Assembly: GCA_030762895.1 (NCBI GenBank)
Contig: CM061067.1
Span: 48,633,667-48,697,666, forward strand
Length of the DNA: 64,000 bases
DNA from: Sophora flavescens
Taxonomy: Eukaryota; Streptophyta; Magnoliopsida; Fabales; Fabaceae
Direction of reading: 5' to 3'
The notes under the pieces were generated by a model. The model had not been told where the DNA came from and did no database searches. It saw nothing but the letters and a program-made list of their open reading frames with translations. This document shows positions 34,941 to 48,540 of the stretch, piece after piece. Numbering within the stretch: the first letter of the stretch is position 1; each line of letters opens with the position of its first letter. Both the position numbers and the translations under genes were made by a program.

Positions 34941-37337
34941 AGTGGTTCTCTTATGTTTTGCTTTTGAAATTGTGATAAAGGTATCTAATATGATTTTCTC
35001 AGTGGTTTGATGTGTAAGAGAAGGAGGCAGGTATTTCCAAGGCCTACAAAGCTACTTGACAAAGTGGTACAAATCTGCCTAACCAGGTATTTTGCTTTAG
35101 ATGTGGAACCAGGAATTTGAGTTGATTTGGTTGCTCGAAATTTTATTTAATCCATGGAAGAGGAACTTCACACCACCACTAATATTTTTTTACTTTTAAA
35201 CAAACTGAACCAGTATTTATTTTTATGTTGTTATTATTTGTGAAAACGTGATTTGTTGTGGGACTTGGTCTTCAACAAGCTGTTGGAGCTGATATGTTTA
35301 ATTCCTTGGCGGGGGCACAAAGGCACTCATCTTTCCAGAGCAATCTGAATTTGATTTGGTGCACATCATTCGGTGCCAAGGACATTGCAATGATAGAAGA
35401 TGATAGAAGATAAGCACCAAAATTTACAACACCACAGCCTATTTCACCTTTTACACACACTTTCCAAACATAGGCTCCAAGTAGAGAAATTCGATCTACT
35501 CATTATCACCTTAATTATCTCTACAATATTCTGTATCCTCAATTATTTTCTTATTTACCTTTCTCATTTTCTATCTTATTTACTCCAAAATTGCTTTCAT
35601 TCTCCAATTTCCTTCAAATGCATAGAAACTTATCTTAGGGGAGCACTGTTTCATTGGGAAAGTGTATGTACTTTGCCTATTATATATGTTCATATATTAG
35701 TGACATTTTATGTTTTGATCAATTACATAGTAAATTCTATTTTTCTTTTGTAATGCTCTTGGTGATGTTCATTAATATTGCTACTTTCATGTTATCATTT
35801 CCCATCTACAAATCTCATCACACCTCTTCAGGTTAGGTTATGCATTCTTTGTACAGTCACAAAGTCTTTCATCTCCCTGTATTTAGATCCTATAAACATT
35901 GTACTGTACTATACAGAAAACCGGCAACTTTTTATATAGGTTATTTCAATTTTGTATTCCACGTTTCTAATGAGCCATAACTAGACATGTCGCCAATTGG
36001 GTTGTATTAGAAATTTTAGGCATCTCTTGCAGAAAAATTGTAAACAGATTTTGTGTAAGGCTGAAATGCTATATAAATTGATAGTGTTGTTGTAAACTTG
36101 CATTCTTGATTTAGTGTTTTTGTTCATTCTCTTTTTTTCTTTCGATTTGCTACTCTATCTTCTTCCTCCTTCTCTTCCACGGGTCATGTCGATATTTCTC
36201 AACTAATTAATATTCTAATGCTTTTTACAATTAACCAACGTCTTCGAATTTTAAGAATTGAAGTTCTTCAAACAAAGTTATTAGGGATCATCCAACTTAG
36301 CTAAAGCATCAATGCAAAAGTTAAATTTCTTAGATTTGAGGTAGGAGGAATCATATTGAATCTAAAATGCTTTGGATGCTATGCAGTGTCTATTCCTTGG
36401 TTGACCATTTTTTGGCCATACAACATGAATACCAATGAATCTAATTGTTTTGAACGTCCATTTAATCTGTTTTTCATTTTTAAACATGCTGCTATTCTTT
36501 TGTATACTGCAGGTTTGCTTCTGTGCACTCCTGCATACCTGTATTAAACTTGAATAAAACATACAAGGACAACATTCCTAAAACATCTCAGATTTCAATG
36601 ATTTCCTCCATTGTTATGTCAATATTTTATCACTTGGCTTTTATGGTGATAGTTATAATATAAATTAAGTTTCCTTTTAAGAGTTGTAGTAAGAAAATGG
36701 ATAAAATATGTATTTTGTTCTCATAAATTTAATTAATTTTTTAAATCGATCCTATACAATTTTTTTTTTTTAAATTAGCCCACGACAATATTTTGGCCCT
36801 TTTTTCTTTTTATTTTTGTCGGCTTTCTTTGTTTTAATTGGACCAGGACAAATAACCATACGATGTTATATTTTATTATTTCTTTTCTGAACACATTCAG
36901 CATTTGATGTTTGAGTGTTTCACCCGTACGTGCCTGACAAATTCTAGAAAGACAAGAAGAAAAATGAAAGCTTGTCATTCTCACAGCATTACTCATACCC
37001 TGGTCTCTCTCCTCCTGTCCCCCTTCTCTTGTCTTCTCCCTTTCTTGTCTCTGATGAAGAGCTCTTCCTACACATTCCCTTTTGCATGGTGGTGGAGGAG
37101 GCGGCGGATGGTCAAGGGGTTGACGGCGTCGGAGTTGTTGAAGAAGGATGTGGTAGATGAGGGGGAGGAGAAGATGCCTGTCACTGCGTTCTAGCCGTTC
37201 CGGTGTGGGTGATCTAGGTTGTCACTATGGTCTTTGATGATTCTTAGAATCTCCTCCGGTCCACTCAATGCAACATTCTCTCTTTGTCAGACTACTTTTA
37301 ACATTTTAATTGAATTTATGAATGTTGAATTGTGCAG
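34941..37337. other. Unassigned region between copia and HPt-like exon
   Basis: No confident gene. Exon-like stretches include 35000-35080 (after a ttttctcag acceptor) and 35245-35400, and a GC-richer plus-strand ORF at 36904-37194 begins near a possible ATG and contains an arginine-rich WWWRRRR patch. None matched a family I know. Confidence 0.45.
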
Positions 37338-37575
37338 AGAACAAGCACCCATGGATTTAAAACAAGTGGATGCCCATGTCCATCAATACAAGGGAAGCAG
37401 TACCAGGTACAAAATACTCTAGGATTAGTTTGTTATATCTCCTCCTTTCTATAACTTATTATCCGTCTCTATATGTATTGCATTATCCACAAATATGTAT
37501 TGTAATTCAAAAAGTATTTGATTATTTGTTTAACTAACAGTGTTGGTGCTTCTATAGACTTAAAAATGTATCCGC
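37338..37575 (+). pseudogene. Histidine phosphotransfer (HPt/AHP-like) exon fragment
   Basis: HPt proteins relay phosphate from hybrid histidine kinases to response regulators in cytokinin signalling. The exon 37338-37406 (after tgtgcag, before a GT donor) encodes EQAPMDLKQVDAHVHQYKGSS, containing the phosphoacceptor His in the HQxKGSS signature. Splicing to 37541 (after taacag) continues with T-S-V-G-A-S, which fits the family, but conservation then stops. No N-terminal or C-terminal exon was found, so this is a fragment. Family assignment rests on the one short, very conserved motif. Confidence 0.6.
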
Positions 37576-38273
37576 CACCTTCATTCTTTTCTCCTACGTT
37601 ACTGATTTTAGCTTTAATTTGGAGGAATCAATTCTTTAATTTGCTGATTCTCTTCTGTTTCTGCTCTCTCTTTCTCTGTTTGGTTTCTCTCTTTTTAAAA
37701 CCATGAATGTAAATTAAATATTGGGGCTTGCTTTAGTTCAAATTTCGGGTCTTTTGACACCTTTTATTTAGTTTTTACTTTTTACTATTAATGAACTGGT
37801 GTTTATTTTCTCATAAGTCAAAATATAATTGGCCCTATACACGTTCCTTTGACTGCATTGGACAAGAAGGTTTATATGTTTAGACTACAATATAAACATC
37901 TAAACGTGGAGTATGAAAATATCACTATTATCAACTTTGGAGTCCTCTTTTGAAGCTCTTACAGAATTTTGGTATTCTATCCTCACCAAAAATCTATAAA
38001 TCTGTTAAATATAATATAAATGGTATCTTCAAGAACCAGTTATGTGTTGCAATATCAATTTTCAAATTAATCTATAAGATTTATAAAATCTTGCCAAATA
38101 AAGGTCAGTACGATGTGAGGTGTTCAAGAAAGTTTAATTCCTGTTAATTAGTCCATGGAGAGTTTCCTTTTTAATGATTTAATTTCCATTTGTTTTCAAA
38201 TAATATGCTTAATTGCTTGAGAGGTTTGTTCAGGATCTAAAAAAGTTTATTAAATTTGTTTTGGCAATGTACA

Positions 38274-38345
38274 GGTTCAGCCAGGGCATTTCCATGGGTT
38301 TAGGACCAAATGGTGAGCTAAGGTATCTTTCTCATTTAAATAATG
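38274..38345 (+). pseudogene. Beta-amylase-like exon fragment
   Basis: After a tgtacag acceptor the plus strand encodes FSQGISMGLGPNGELRYLSH. The G-I-S-x-G-L-G-P-x-G-E-L-R-Y-P-S-H block is characteristic of non-catalytic plant beta-amylases (BAM4/BAM9 type); here proline is replaced by leucine. No other exon was found. It lies in the same orientation about 0.9 kb from the HPt-like fragment. Confidence 0.55.
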
Positions 38346-39885
38346 AAATTTATTCTTTGTAGTATTTTTCAGTGTATTTTTAGTTATTGTGATTATTTTT
38401 ACTAATGGGGTTCTTACAATTTGTTTCATATACTATACTATTTATACACTCATTTGTTGATGCTCAAATTTGTTTCCTCATTCATGCCTAAGAGTAGACC
38501 CATGAAAACACTCTCTTTATGATTATGAGGATACCTAACTACCTATGCTCAAGTTTGTGTTTGATTAATGAATCATCCAACTGTCCAAGTATAATACAAG
38601 TTTTTCACTTTAACGTAGTTTTATATTGACATGTCTTTAAGTGGATATAGTATTTTATGTTTGTTGCTGCATCACTCATCTGAAAGCAAGTGCCAAATTA
38701 CTCTACACTAGGTTTCCTCATCTGTAAGTAGAGTAGCTCCGTTTTCCCTTTGCATAATATGTCTATTTCCCTACCTTCCTTCAAAAAATAGGCATATAGC
38801 AGATTTAGCCTCCAGAGGCAATAAATTTAGTAGCAGATTTAGCCTCCAGAGGTAATAAATTTTGTTTCAAACAGTATGCTTTTGCTACACGTCATGAATT
38901 AATGAGGTGTTACTGACTTCTAAGCTTCAAGATTGTATCTAAAATTGAGGACAAGATTGTAACAACCAAATAGATCAGAACCTATTATAGAACTTGAGCC
39001 ATTTGGTTTGGAATTTGGTTTACCCATCTGCCCCAGGTGGGATTGCTAAGCCCTTCATCATCTCTTTGGCTCCAGGGGCACCTAACTTGGCTGGACTTGG
39101 GTGTTCTAGAATTATTTTTTGTTGCTTCCAAGGATAAACTAGAACTGTTTGAAGAGAAAGACAAGTATTATGATGGCATAAACATGTCTATAAACATTCT
39201 ACATTGACAGGAGTCCAATTACCTCTTGGCTGGGAAGAAACAGTGTTTTGTTTCCTTATTACTATTTATATTATACTAATATATTATACCAATAGCACAT
39301 AGCTTGAGTGTCATTCCACTCAATACTGTTGGAAGAACAATTGGAATTTTTCTATTTCACGAAGGTATGAATATTTTTATAAGTATACGCAGCTTTTGTA
39401 CCATAATAAAACGCACTTGCTTGAATTTTTAAATTAATTACTTTTGGATGCCTTTTGCTTTGATGAGGGAAGGATTTGTGTTATCCACTTATTCTTTAAA
39501 ATATGTCATTTGTTTTTAATTGTTGGGTTAAGCATATTGACTCAAATGCTTTAATGGGTTTTATATGTTATGCTCATATTCCTATTGCATCTGGTCCTTA
39601 GGAGGGTGGGACATGATCTCCTTTGTTTTTTTAGTAAAATCCATATGCATCTTCTGCAGTTGGTTGTAGGCTTGCAGCACATAAAACTGGTATTCATTAT
39701 CTGCCTTTTTTTTATATGAATGACCAGTTCAGAAGACTATTTATGTTCAACAAAACAAGAACTGGATGGGTAGTAAAGAGGTTTCCTTCAATATAACTCC
39801 TAGCAGTACTGATGGTTAAAGGCTCTTGTGGGGGCATGTTTTCTTCTTATTCCTGTGCCAACAATTCTAAAGTGCCCTCACAATT
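38346..39885. other. Non-coding region with a small direct repeat
   Basis: No gene recognised. A 31-33 bp unit (tagcagatttagcctccaga) is directly repeated at 38798-38862. The stretch 39722-39810 (cagttcagaagactatttat, later ttccttcaatataa) resembles 43790-43880 on the other side of the next CACTA element. Confidence 0.5.
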
Positions 39886-40819
39886 CACTACTAGAAAACT
39901 TAAATTTTCAGACGGAATTTTCGAACGGAAATACATCCGTCTAAAATTTTATGAAAATTTCAAACGGATTTCACACGGATTTGTTATTTTTTTATATTTT
40001 CCTTGATTTATCTTACATCCGTCAAAATCAATCCAAAATTTCCAGACGGATTTCATACGGATTTGTTATTTTTTATATTTTCCTTGATTTATCTTACATC
40101 CGTCTGAAATCTGTCCGAAAATTTCACATGGATTTGTTATTTTTTATATTTTCCTTGATTTATCTTACATCCGTCTAAAATCTGTCCAAAAATTTCAGAC
40201 GGATTTCATACGGATTTGTTATTTTTTATATTTTCCTTGATTTATCTTACATCCGTCTGAAATCTGTCCGAAATTTAAGACGGATTTCACACGGATTTGT
40301 TATTTTTTATATTTTCCTTGAAAAAGATTAAATAATTTATCTTACATCCGTCTGAAATCTGTCCGAAAATTTGAGACAAATTTCACAAGGATTTGTTATT
40401 TTTTTTATTTTTCTTGAAAAAGATTAAATAATTTATCTTACAAATTAAATATGATTAAAATATTTGATCTTAATAAATTTAAAAGTAAACAAGATTTATG
40501 AAAAAAATTAAAAAACATATTTAGACTAATAAAATGTAAAATGTAAAATTAAATTCAAAAATTAAATTTTAGAAATTAAATTGTTGTAAAAATTAGTGTT
40601 AATTGGAGATTAATTTTGGATCACTGATTTTGTTGGTTTACCATGTCAATCATCAATCTTTACTCTAATTAGAATTTTAAGATTTTATATTTGTCACTAA
40701 TTATTTTTAGATCCAAGGACCAATATTACTTATTTTATTTGTAATGACTCAATCTTAACCATTCATTTTGTATCTACCCACTAAGTAAGTGAAATATAAA
40801 AAATTCCTCTCCCTCTAGG

Positions 40820-41264
40820 ATGAAAACGCACGACTCCCACATTCCTTCCTTCTTTCCCTTTTATTTTCTTCTTCTACCTTCAGAACAACCCACACCCCTT
40901 TCTCCCTACACTGAAAATTTCATCTTCTCCTTCTTCCCTCCACGACCAACCGGCGCCCAACCACGTCCGGCCGCCGGTTGGAATGAGGTCAACCAACGCA
41001 AGCCCCACGCGTATGGTGCTGCTTCGCTCGCTATGCATCGCATCGTCACTGCCGCGGAAACAACCTTGCGCATCTGTTCGTTGCGCCACCATTGGGTCGT
41101 CGTCCAACCGTTGTGCACCGCCCCTAGAACGCCGCTCGTCGCGCCGCTCGCTGCTTGGACAGGAGAAGATGGTCACGCGTTTGTGCAGTGGCTCGCCGGA
41201 GTTGCCGTTGCCAACCGCCGCGTCGGAGCTTCAAACAGCTACCATGACACCTTCTTCTTCCTTG
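40820..41264 (+). CDS. GC-rich first-exon-like ORF of CACTA element
   Basis: A GC-rich block with ATG at 40820 runs to a GT donor at 41265 (ttggGTGAGTG). The same arrangement occurs in the related element near 56230 (ctaggGTAAGTG), followed in both by ccccaaattgatttt and gaaattgaaccttgtttt intron sequence. That argues for a real, conserved exon 1. The protein (Pro-, Arg- and Trp-containing) has no domain I recognise, and the coding frame differs between copies, so it may be a 5' leader rather than protein-coding. Overlapping long ORFs on both strands are a GC effect. Confidence 0.3.
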
Positions 41265-42119
41265 GGTGAGTGAAAACACTCCTTTTTGCTCTGATTCAAG
41301 AAAACCCCCAAATTGATTTTGAAACCCTAACCCTAGCTTTTGATTTTTGTTTTGGATTTTGAAATTGAACCTTGTTTTATGTAATTGGGACTGTTAATTA
41401 ATGATTTCTAAGCTTAAGTTCTTGTTCCTATGATCTAAGTTCATTTTCTCCAATTTTGATGATGATCGTCTTATTTTTCCCAAATCTGATTTTTTTTTTA
41501 ATTGAAATTGATTCTATTTTGTGAAATTAAGAATTTAAATCAACTTAGAGTGAGCGTTTGATGATGAGTAGCAAATTGTTTGAATTGTCTGGTTGTTGAA
41601 AATGCTTGGACTCCCTCTTTAATTTGGGATGTTAAAGTGGTTGTGTTTGCTTGGGGAAGCAGGTTGTACTTCTTCCAGAACTGACAGTAGTCACGATGCA
41701 AGGTGTCAGAGGAAACTGGAATGTCGTCGAGTAGCTAGCTGGGTTGGGGTTTGGCTTTGTGCAGCTTCACTTAAAAGGAAATATATGTCTTGACAAAAAC
41801 AAGTTCTCATAACACTGCCATTGCACAATATGGCAACATTTTATTGATATCTCGTTGTCTTTATGCAGATTGGAGGACACTTCCTATAACTGTTAGAACT
41901 TTAGAAACTGATGAGAATTCAAGAACAGATATTCATTTCTCTTGCTAATTTGAAGTTGAGTAGAAAGGTAATGAACTACTGATACAAAACTAATTATTTT
42001 GCCATAGTGTAGTATAATGCTTCCTGTTTGCTACAAGTTTCCTTTCAGAACATTTATACGACATATATATGAATTTCTTTCCTTAGTATATATGAATTTG
42101 TCTGGTTAATTGTTTTGCA

Positions 42120-42822
42120 GCATTGGTGCCACTGAAGGAATTGAGGGAGTTGAACTTTACAAAGCAATATGATATTGCTAGGGATCTTGAAGTCATTGAC
42201 ATGCTAGGGACTCTTTGGTTGTTGGAAGCAGTGGTTTAGATTCCCTTAAAAGGTAACCAACATACCAGATTGGTTTGCATAATTTTAAGTTGGTTTGCAT
42301 AATTTGAAGTAATCTAGGGTCCATTTATTTAAGATAAAAACTGATTTTCTTGCACCACTTTGCATACCGCACCATTAGATACTGTGTAATATTTTCTAAG
42401 CATTCCTTCTCTCCCTCTTTAGGCTCTTGCTATAAGTGATTGCACTACATTGTTCTCTATGGAGCCAAAGCTAACGATTGAAACTAGAAACCATGTAATG
42501 AAGGTGGAACAAGTCATATATTACATTCAACCTAGAAATTGAACTCTGGGATTTCATTAGGTGTTTCAGCTTTTTACTATATCTCGTCATATTTACCCAC
42601 ATGAGAAATTGCATTAGGATTGAAGTTTCGATAGTAAAGACAAACCTCTTTTGCTTATGTAAAACTTTGATATTATTATCTCTTCAATATCGTGTTTAAT
42701 CCAATGTTGTTTTACTCTCTATTTAGATGACACGACGATGATATGATGATGAGGAGGAGATGATGGATGATGTGCTAGATGAAGATGAAGAGTTTAGTGA
42801 TCAAAGTAACAATAACGAATAA
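42120..42822 (+). pseudogene. Downstream exon-like pieces of the CACTA element
   Basis: After tgttttgcag at 42119 the sequence encodes PLKELRELNFTKQYDIARDL before a stop at 42237-42239. A separate acidic tail, DEEEMMDDVLDEDEEFSDQS, ends at TAA 42820-42822. Together with the GC-rich exon 1 they look like a gene captured long ago or an element-specific gene. I do not recognise the protein. Confidence 0.35.
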
Positions 42823-43432
42823 ATTTATGTCTTTGATGTTTGTAATGATATTTTAATGCTTTGAATCTTAATATATCATTCTTGTATTTCAAGATACTTT
42901 GTGTTTTTGTTTATTTGAAGCTTGATACTTATCTAGAGTGATATCTTAATAATAATTATTTTTTATTATATTATATTAGATTTCAAGTCCAGGTACCTAA
43001 TTTGGTATTATAATTATTTAAGTTTGGCCCTTTTTTATTAACAAACATGATTTGTTTATCAAAAAATATTATTTAAATATGATTATCTAATCCGTGGGAA
43101 ATCTGTCCAAAATAATATCATAACATTCGTCTGAAATCCGTCCAGAATTTGCATTAATAGCAATATTGAATCCGTCTGAAATTCGTCCGAAATTAAGCCA
43201 ATATAATCAAAATTCATATTTTTGTTTGTCCGAAATATGTTTGGAACTAATTTCGGACGGAATTTCGGACAGAATTTTCAATTTACAACGGGGTTTTTTC
43301 GGACGGGGGATGTTCCGTCCCAAATCCGTCCGAAATTAATTGTCCGTCCCAAATCCGTGGGAAAAGTGTTCAAATTCCATCTAAAATCCGTCCGTGAATC
43401 CGTCCGAAAATAACAATTTTTTAGTAGTGGTT

Positions 43433-44532
43433 TTCCTTATTATAGCCCTCTACACCACAGCCACAGTTATATGCCTTGCAATTTGCACATGATTGATAAC
43501 TTTGCTCAAACATTTCACTCACCAAGCCTTTTTCTTTCACTCCTCTCATTCTTTTGTTCCTGTTTTTTTTTTTCACCCCTCATACCTTAACATTGTTTAC
43601 TACTAATTGCCTTGCTCCCCTCGCCAAGCTTTTTATTTGTTACCTCTTCTGATTTGTTTAGTTGTGCTTTTATCTGTCTTTTATTCAGAAGTAACAATAA
43701 ATTTATGATTTCAAATTTATGTATAGTAGTTATTATTTCAATTTTCCATTTAAATTGATATTCATGATCTAATTTTTGGAGTGAATCAACTACTCAGAAG
43801 ACTGCTTATGGTCTATCAAACAAGGACTGGAGGGGTGGAAGAGCTACTTCCTTCAATATAATCCCCAGCAACATTGTTGTGTTTTTTCCTTGCTATTGTT
43901 TGATGTACATTTGAAGACATCTGCATGCACTGATAAATATAAGAAGTATATAATTCATATACCTTTTTTATCCTCTTTAGATAATTGATATACACTGAGT
44001 CAAATTTATTTACTGATTTGTAAATTAAATCAATTTAAGTCTCTGTACTTTAGAAGACTTGCAAGAATGTGAAGAAGCTGTATTTGAGATAGCAAGGATA
44101 TGGAAGGATTTAAAGATTGATCCAGAATTCATTGGTTATAATCATACCTATATGGACAGGCATTGGTTATATTTCTCTCACCAAGATCTCTTCATTATTT
44201 TTCTCTTATAGCATTTGTGTATAATATAAAAGCTACTTCTCCGTATTCATTCTCTACTTTATTGAAGATCCAAACCAACTAAAAAAGTTACTTTACAATA
44301 CTTTCTTTGATCACCAGTTTCTTTCATTACCAACTTCGGTTTAACCAAGTTTAATTAAATTATCATAGCAACAATACAAAGATGCTGCTTTTTTAGTTAA
44401 TTATTTTGTACGATGCATGCGTCCCAATTTTCTACAACATAAATCTGCTCCCATTTTTATGCTATTCTTTTACTCTTTTTTGTTCACTTCTCATCCTTTA
44501 TGTGACTAAATATGGTCTTGGGAGCTGCTTTA
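43433..44532. other. Unassigned region
   Basis: Contains a segment similar to 39722-39810. One exon-like stretch at 44053-44130 (LQECEEAVFEIARIWKDLKI) follows an acceptor-like tttag, but it is not recognised. Otherwise AT-rich. Confidence 0.4.
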
Positions 44533-47500
44533 CGTAACACCCCTGTTTTGCCATTTTTTAAGATCGGTATAAATATAAATAAATATTTATATTTTTATCT
44601 GAAACTTAGAAAATTATTTTGGGAAAACCAAAGTCATATTCATATCATACTTATTTTTATAAGTATACGATTAAATTTTGAGTTGAAAATTCAGACGGAA
44701 TCCGGTCTACGTTTTCATTGACAGTAAGATTTTGCTGATCGAAAAACCTCATTTTGACCCGAGAAAGAAATGAATAGATTTTATATTTCATTTCCAATGA
44801 TATAGGTTATTTTGAAAATTTTCAAAATAAATTGGTTTTATACTCGATTCGGCATAAAACCCTAAATCGGGTAATCGACGGAGTCGAGAGTGGACGTGTA
44901 GAGACAAAACCCGACATCGGATGCTGAGGCATCTTGCCACCTAAAGCAACGAGTCACCGGGGTGAGTCATCGAACATTTATGGTGCATTTACGACGATTC
45001 CTAAATATCTAGATATTTTGTGCACGAAAAGACCAAAATACCCCTACGTTTAACCTAACCGTCGTCAAGTTATATTTTAACCATGGTTAAGGAACCATGG
45101 TTAGTTTGTGTGGACTAGGAGCAGCCACACCTTTCAAATAATGTGAGCCACATGTTTATTAACCATGGTTGGTAACAAAACCCAAGTTAAGTTAAGTATT
45201 AACCATAAGTAACTATTATATTAATTTAATATTCACAAAACATATTAACTCAATTCATTTTAACCAAAGAAGGCCTAATTCCTAGCCTATATAAGGCCCA
45301 AAACCTCAGCCCTCCCCTCCCCTTTGGCTCATCTTCATTTTCTTCCTATTTACACTTTACTTCAAAAAGTCATAAGAACATCAAAACCCCACCGAAAATA
45401 TGACCCTCTTCCTTTCTGAAAATCGAAAAACTTTCTACATGAAAGTTGTTCCTCTTTCTTACTTCTTTCCAACGAGCTAAATATAATCAAAATCGGATAA
45501 GTATATTAGGAGATATGCCCAAAATACTGAAACAGCTCGAAATCCTCAGCACCGTGCGAGAACAGTTGCAAGAAGGCCCTTTTTATCTCCTGTTATGATA
45601 TTAATAAAATAAAACCTTAAATATAAAAGTTGTTACTTTTCTTCTTATCTTTCCAACAAGCCAAAGTTTGAAATTTTTGGATGAGTAGATCATGAGATAT
45701 ACTCACAAAACCACCACATCCTCAAAGCTGTCCGGTTTTAACTAAGTGTTGGTTGATCATTTCTCTTCATTTCTTCATCACCAAGAGGTAATATCTTCTC
45801 TCCATGATCAATCATGTCTTCTTCTTCATTAATTTCACTTGTTTTATACCCCGATCATCATTGTAAATTCCTAGATCTAGAATCTTGTGAAATATCTAGG
45901 AAATTGTATAAAAATCCTATGATCATAAAACCAATTTCTATGATCTTGTAATCATCTCTACTTTCATTATCCAAGAGCATGAATCAAACTAAAATTTCCT
46001 CCCCACTTTTCTTCTCATGGCCGAAACCTTGTTTATGTGGGTGGAGGAACTTTGTTTCAATTTTTTTTTTGTTAAAGTTATACTTTATTCAATCTTTATA
46101 GTTCATGTATATATTCAATCCAAGTTGTTTTGTCAAAACGAAATCCCTAGCTTCATTTTTCATTGAAGGCCGAAAGTGGCTTTATGATGGATTGTAATAT
46201 TTGATTTCAATTCTCTATGTTAAATCATTAGATCTATGTCTTAAGTACTTGGGATCATTAATCCAATCACTTGAGCAATTTTAGTAATTTTTAGCCACAA
46301 AATCCATTCTTGGACGTGACCTAACCTTAGTGATTAGGTGATTGTATTTGTTTGATTTTGATTGGTTGAGTTGTGATTTGTTGAAGGATAAAGAATCGTA
46401 TCGTGTACGTGCGTTGATGGTTTCCGGATTCGCTACAAAGTTTTAAAATCGTAAGCTAAGTTCTTCAAGAGGTAAGGGAAGCTTGCCTGAGGGATTTTTT
46501 CCAATAACTGTATGTGATTAGTGTGTAGTCTGTATTATTTATCTGTGGTTGTGGTGCTTGTTTAATTTGGTTCAAGTTGTTTAAGTTATGTTATTTTTAC
46601 CTGTGATGGTTGATTTGCTTTAGATTGTTTATCTGCAATTATATTATAATGTGTTGTGATGCATGATCTACCTGGGAATATTTTTGTGATATTGTTGTTT
46701 GAGAAGCCTGACAATGGTCGGTGCCCAATCAATTAATCAGATAAAAGCTTTAAGAAGCTTTATAAGTTATATTCAATGTTTTAACGGTAAAATATTGGGA
46801 TATAATATTAATGGAATATTTTATTTGGGAAAATGAGGAATGTTGGAAAATGTTATTATTTTAATGATTTAATAGCGTAAGAATGTTTTGTGAGTCATAG
46901 TGAGGACGTAACCGTGAAAATATTTTTGTACTGCTAATTTATATGTAGGAAAGTTCTAAATATTAGAAAATGTTATTGTAAGAAAATAAGTTTCAAAAAT
47001 AATTTTATTATGGTGTTGGAAAAATTATTTTACTAGAAGAGTCATAATTGGTCTTAAAACGTTTCTAAAACGTCAAACGTCGGATAATTCCGATAATATT
47101 TACGGTGGGATTACTAAAAACAGTAATATTAGTTAAAATAGAGAATTTGTATCAAAGAAATATTTTCAAGTTCAAAATATTGATTTTATGAAAGAAAGTG
47201 AATTTCAAGTGATTTTGATGATTTTGTAAAACGTATTTCCGTAAAATTGTTTTATACACCGGGTTATTTCCAACAGCTTGGATAAGTTTCGGAAGTTTTG
47301 TTTTGATTTTGTGTTTCACCGAACGAAAACAGTGTTAACGTAAACCTAGTATCCGAGACGTCGTGATACTGGCATTCTTAATTACAAGCACGAAGATCTT
47401 TGATCCGTGTTACGTTGTTACACGTTGTACCATTGTTACACGTTGTGATGAACGTTGATAATAAAGAATATTGTTTTTTTTATTTTATCACCACGAACCT

Positions 47501-48534
47501 AAGACTGATTGCAAGGTCGAAGGTTTTGTGATTGAGCATTTAATTTGGACTTCGTGTCCTGTGTTAGTGTTGAGAAATCTATCACGCTAAAAATTACGAA
47601 TAGTTGTAAGCCATCTTGAGCTTCGACAAAAGAATAATGAACACAAAGAAAAATAATGAGAACAAAATGTTTTATATGCATGCATGGACAGATGTGTCAC
47701 GTCCTATGTCTGATACCTTAATGATAAGGTATTTGGGCTACGTTGTTGGCCTATGTCTGATACCTTAATGATAGGGTATTCGGGCTACGTTGTGCCTAAT
47801 ATACCTGGAAATTGAGCATGATCAACTCATTTATTTAGTGTTGAGATCTCCGTAGATTAGGTACTAAATTAGAGCCTAGATATTGAAGTGTTCATGCATT
47901 TTTCCAAAATACTGTGATCGGGTATGAAACCTAGTGATAGACTATTTGTTTATTTATGGAAATGTATATGTATATATGTTTGCTTTTGTGTCGTTCATGC
48001 GGTTATTGTATTAAATCCATATATTGGCGTCTCACCCTTACAACTATATCAGGTTCTACTGGTAATTGCCGTTGTATCTTGGGATACTAGTACATATGAA
48101 GCGGAGGAGTTCTTTAAGTCACCTGCGGACTTAGATTCTAGATGCTTGAAGAAGTATTTGTTTCTGGAAAAGACCACGGGGGTCTTTCCAATAACCTCTT
48201 GTAGAGCGACCATCTTAGGAGTCTTGTTTTGGGTTTTATATTGAAAAGGTCGGTAGCTGTGATGTTGTAATATTATCTTTGTTCTATGTTTCTATTTTTG
48301 GAAATTAAGACCTTTTGAAAATAAAAACGGTATGTTGTAGTGACTTCTTTGAGAATATGACTTGACTATTTATTGTATGTATTAAGGTGTTCTAGAGTTA
48401 TTCGCGGAAGAAAATTTTTACACTCGATTTTTCTGACATCAAATAAATAAATTTTCTGAAAGCAACCAGCAAATTAAAGTTTGATTTTTCGAAATGAATT
48501 AACGGGTAAACATGTGATGACCCAAGTTAGGGAC
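44533..48534 (+). mobile_element. Probable long solo LTR (gypsy type)
   Basis: Begins cgtaacaccccTG, close to the tgtaacacccc start common in plant gypsy LTRs (the first T may have mutated). The hexamer ctttac flanks the block at 44528-44533 and 48535-48540. It contains a 47-bp direct repeat and diffuse LTR-like sequence, and no pol domains. A short aacgggtaaaca at 48502-48512 may be the true end, which would weaken the target-duplication reading. The ORF 47924-48244 lies in it and has no known domain. Confidence 0.4.
47703..47796. repeat. 47-bp tandem repeat
   Basis: Two near-identical copies of a unit starting cctatgtctgatacctta, ending gggctacgttgt. Confidence 0.9.
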
Positions 48535-48540
48535 TTTACC

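Larger units (their letters stand above)
39886..43429 (+). mobile_element. Non-autonomous CACTA element (gacgga family)
   Basis: Ends cactactagaaaact and, inverted, ttttttagtagtg. Outside them att (39883-39885) and gtt (43430-43432) form a target duplication with one mismatch. The left subterminal zone (39910-40400) is about six tandem units of 72-85 bp containing gacggatttcatacgg and ttatttttcct-type DNA. The right zone (43080-43425) has scattered tccgtccgaaat motifs. A GC-rich exon and other exon-like pieces lie inside. A second member is at 54676-58883. Confidence 0.85.

Noticed and set aside
40820..41269. Independent host gene at the GC-rich block
   Set aside because: The block lies inside a CACTA element, has a sister copy in another CACTA and the protein frames disagree between copies.
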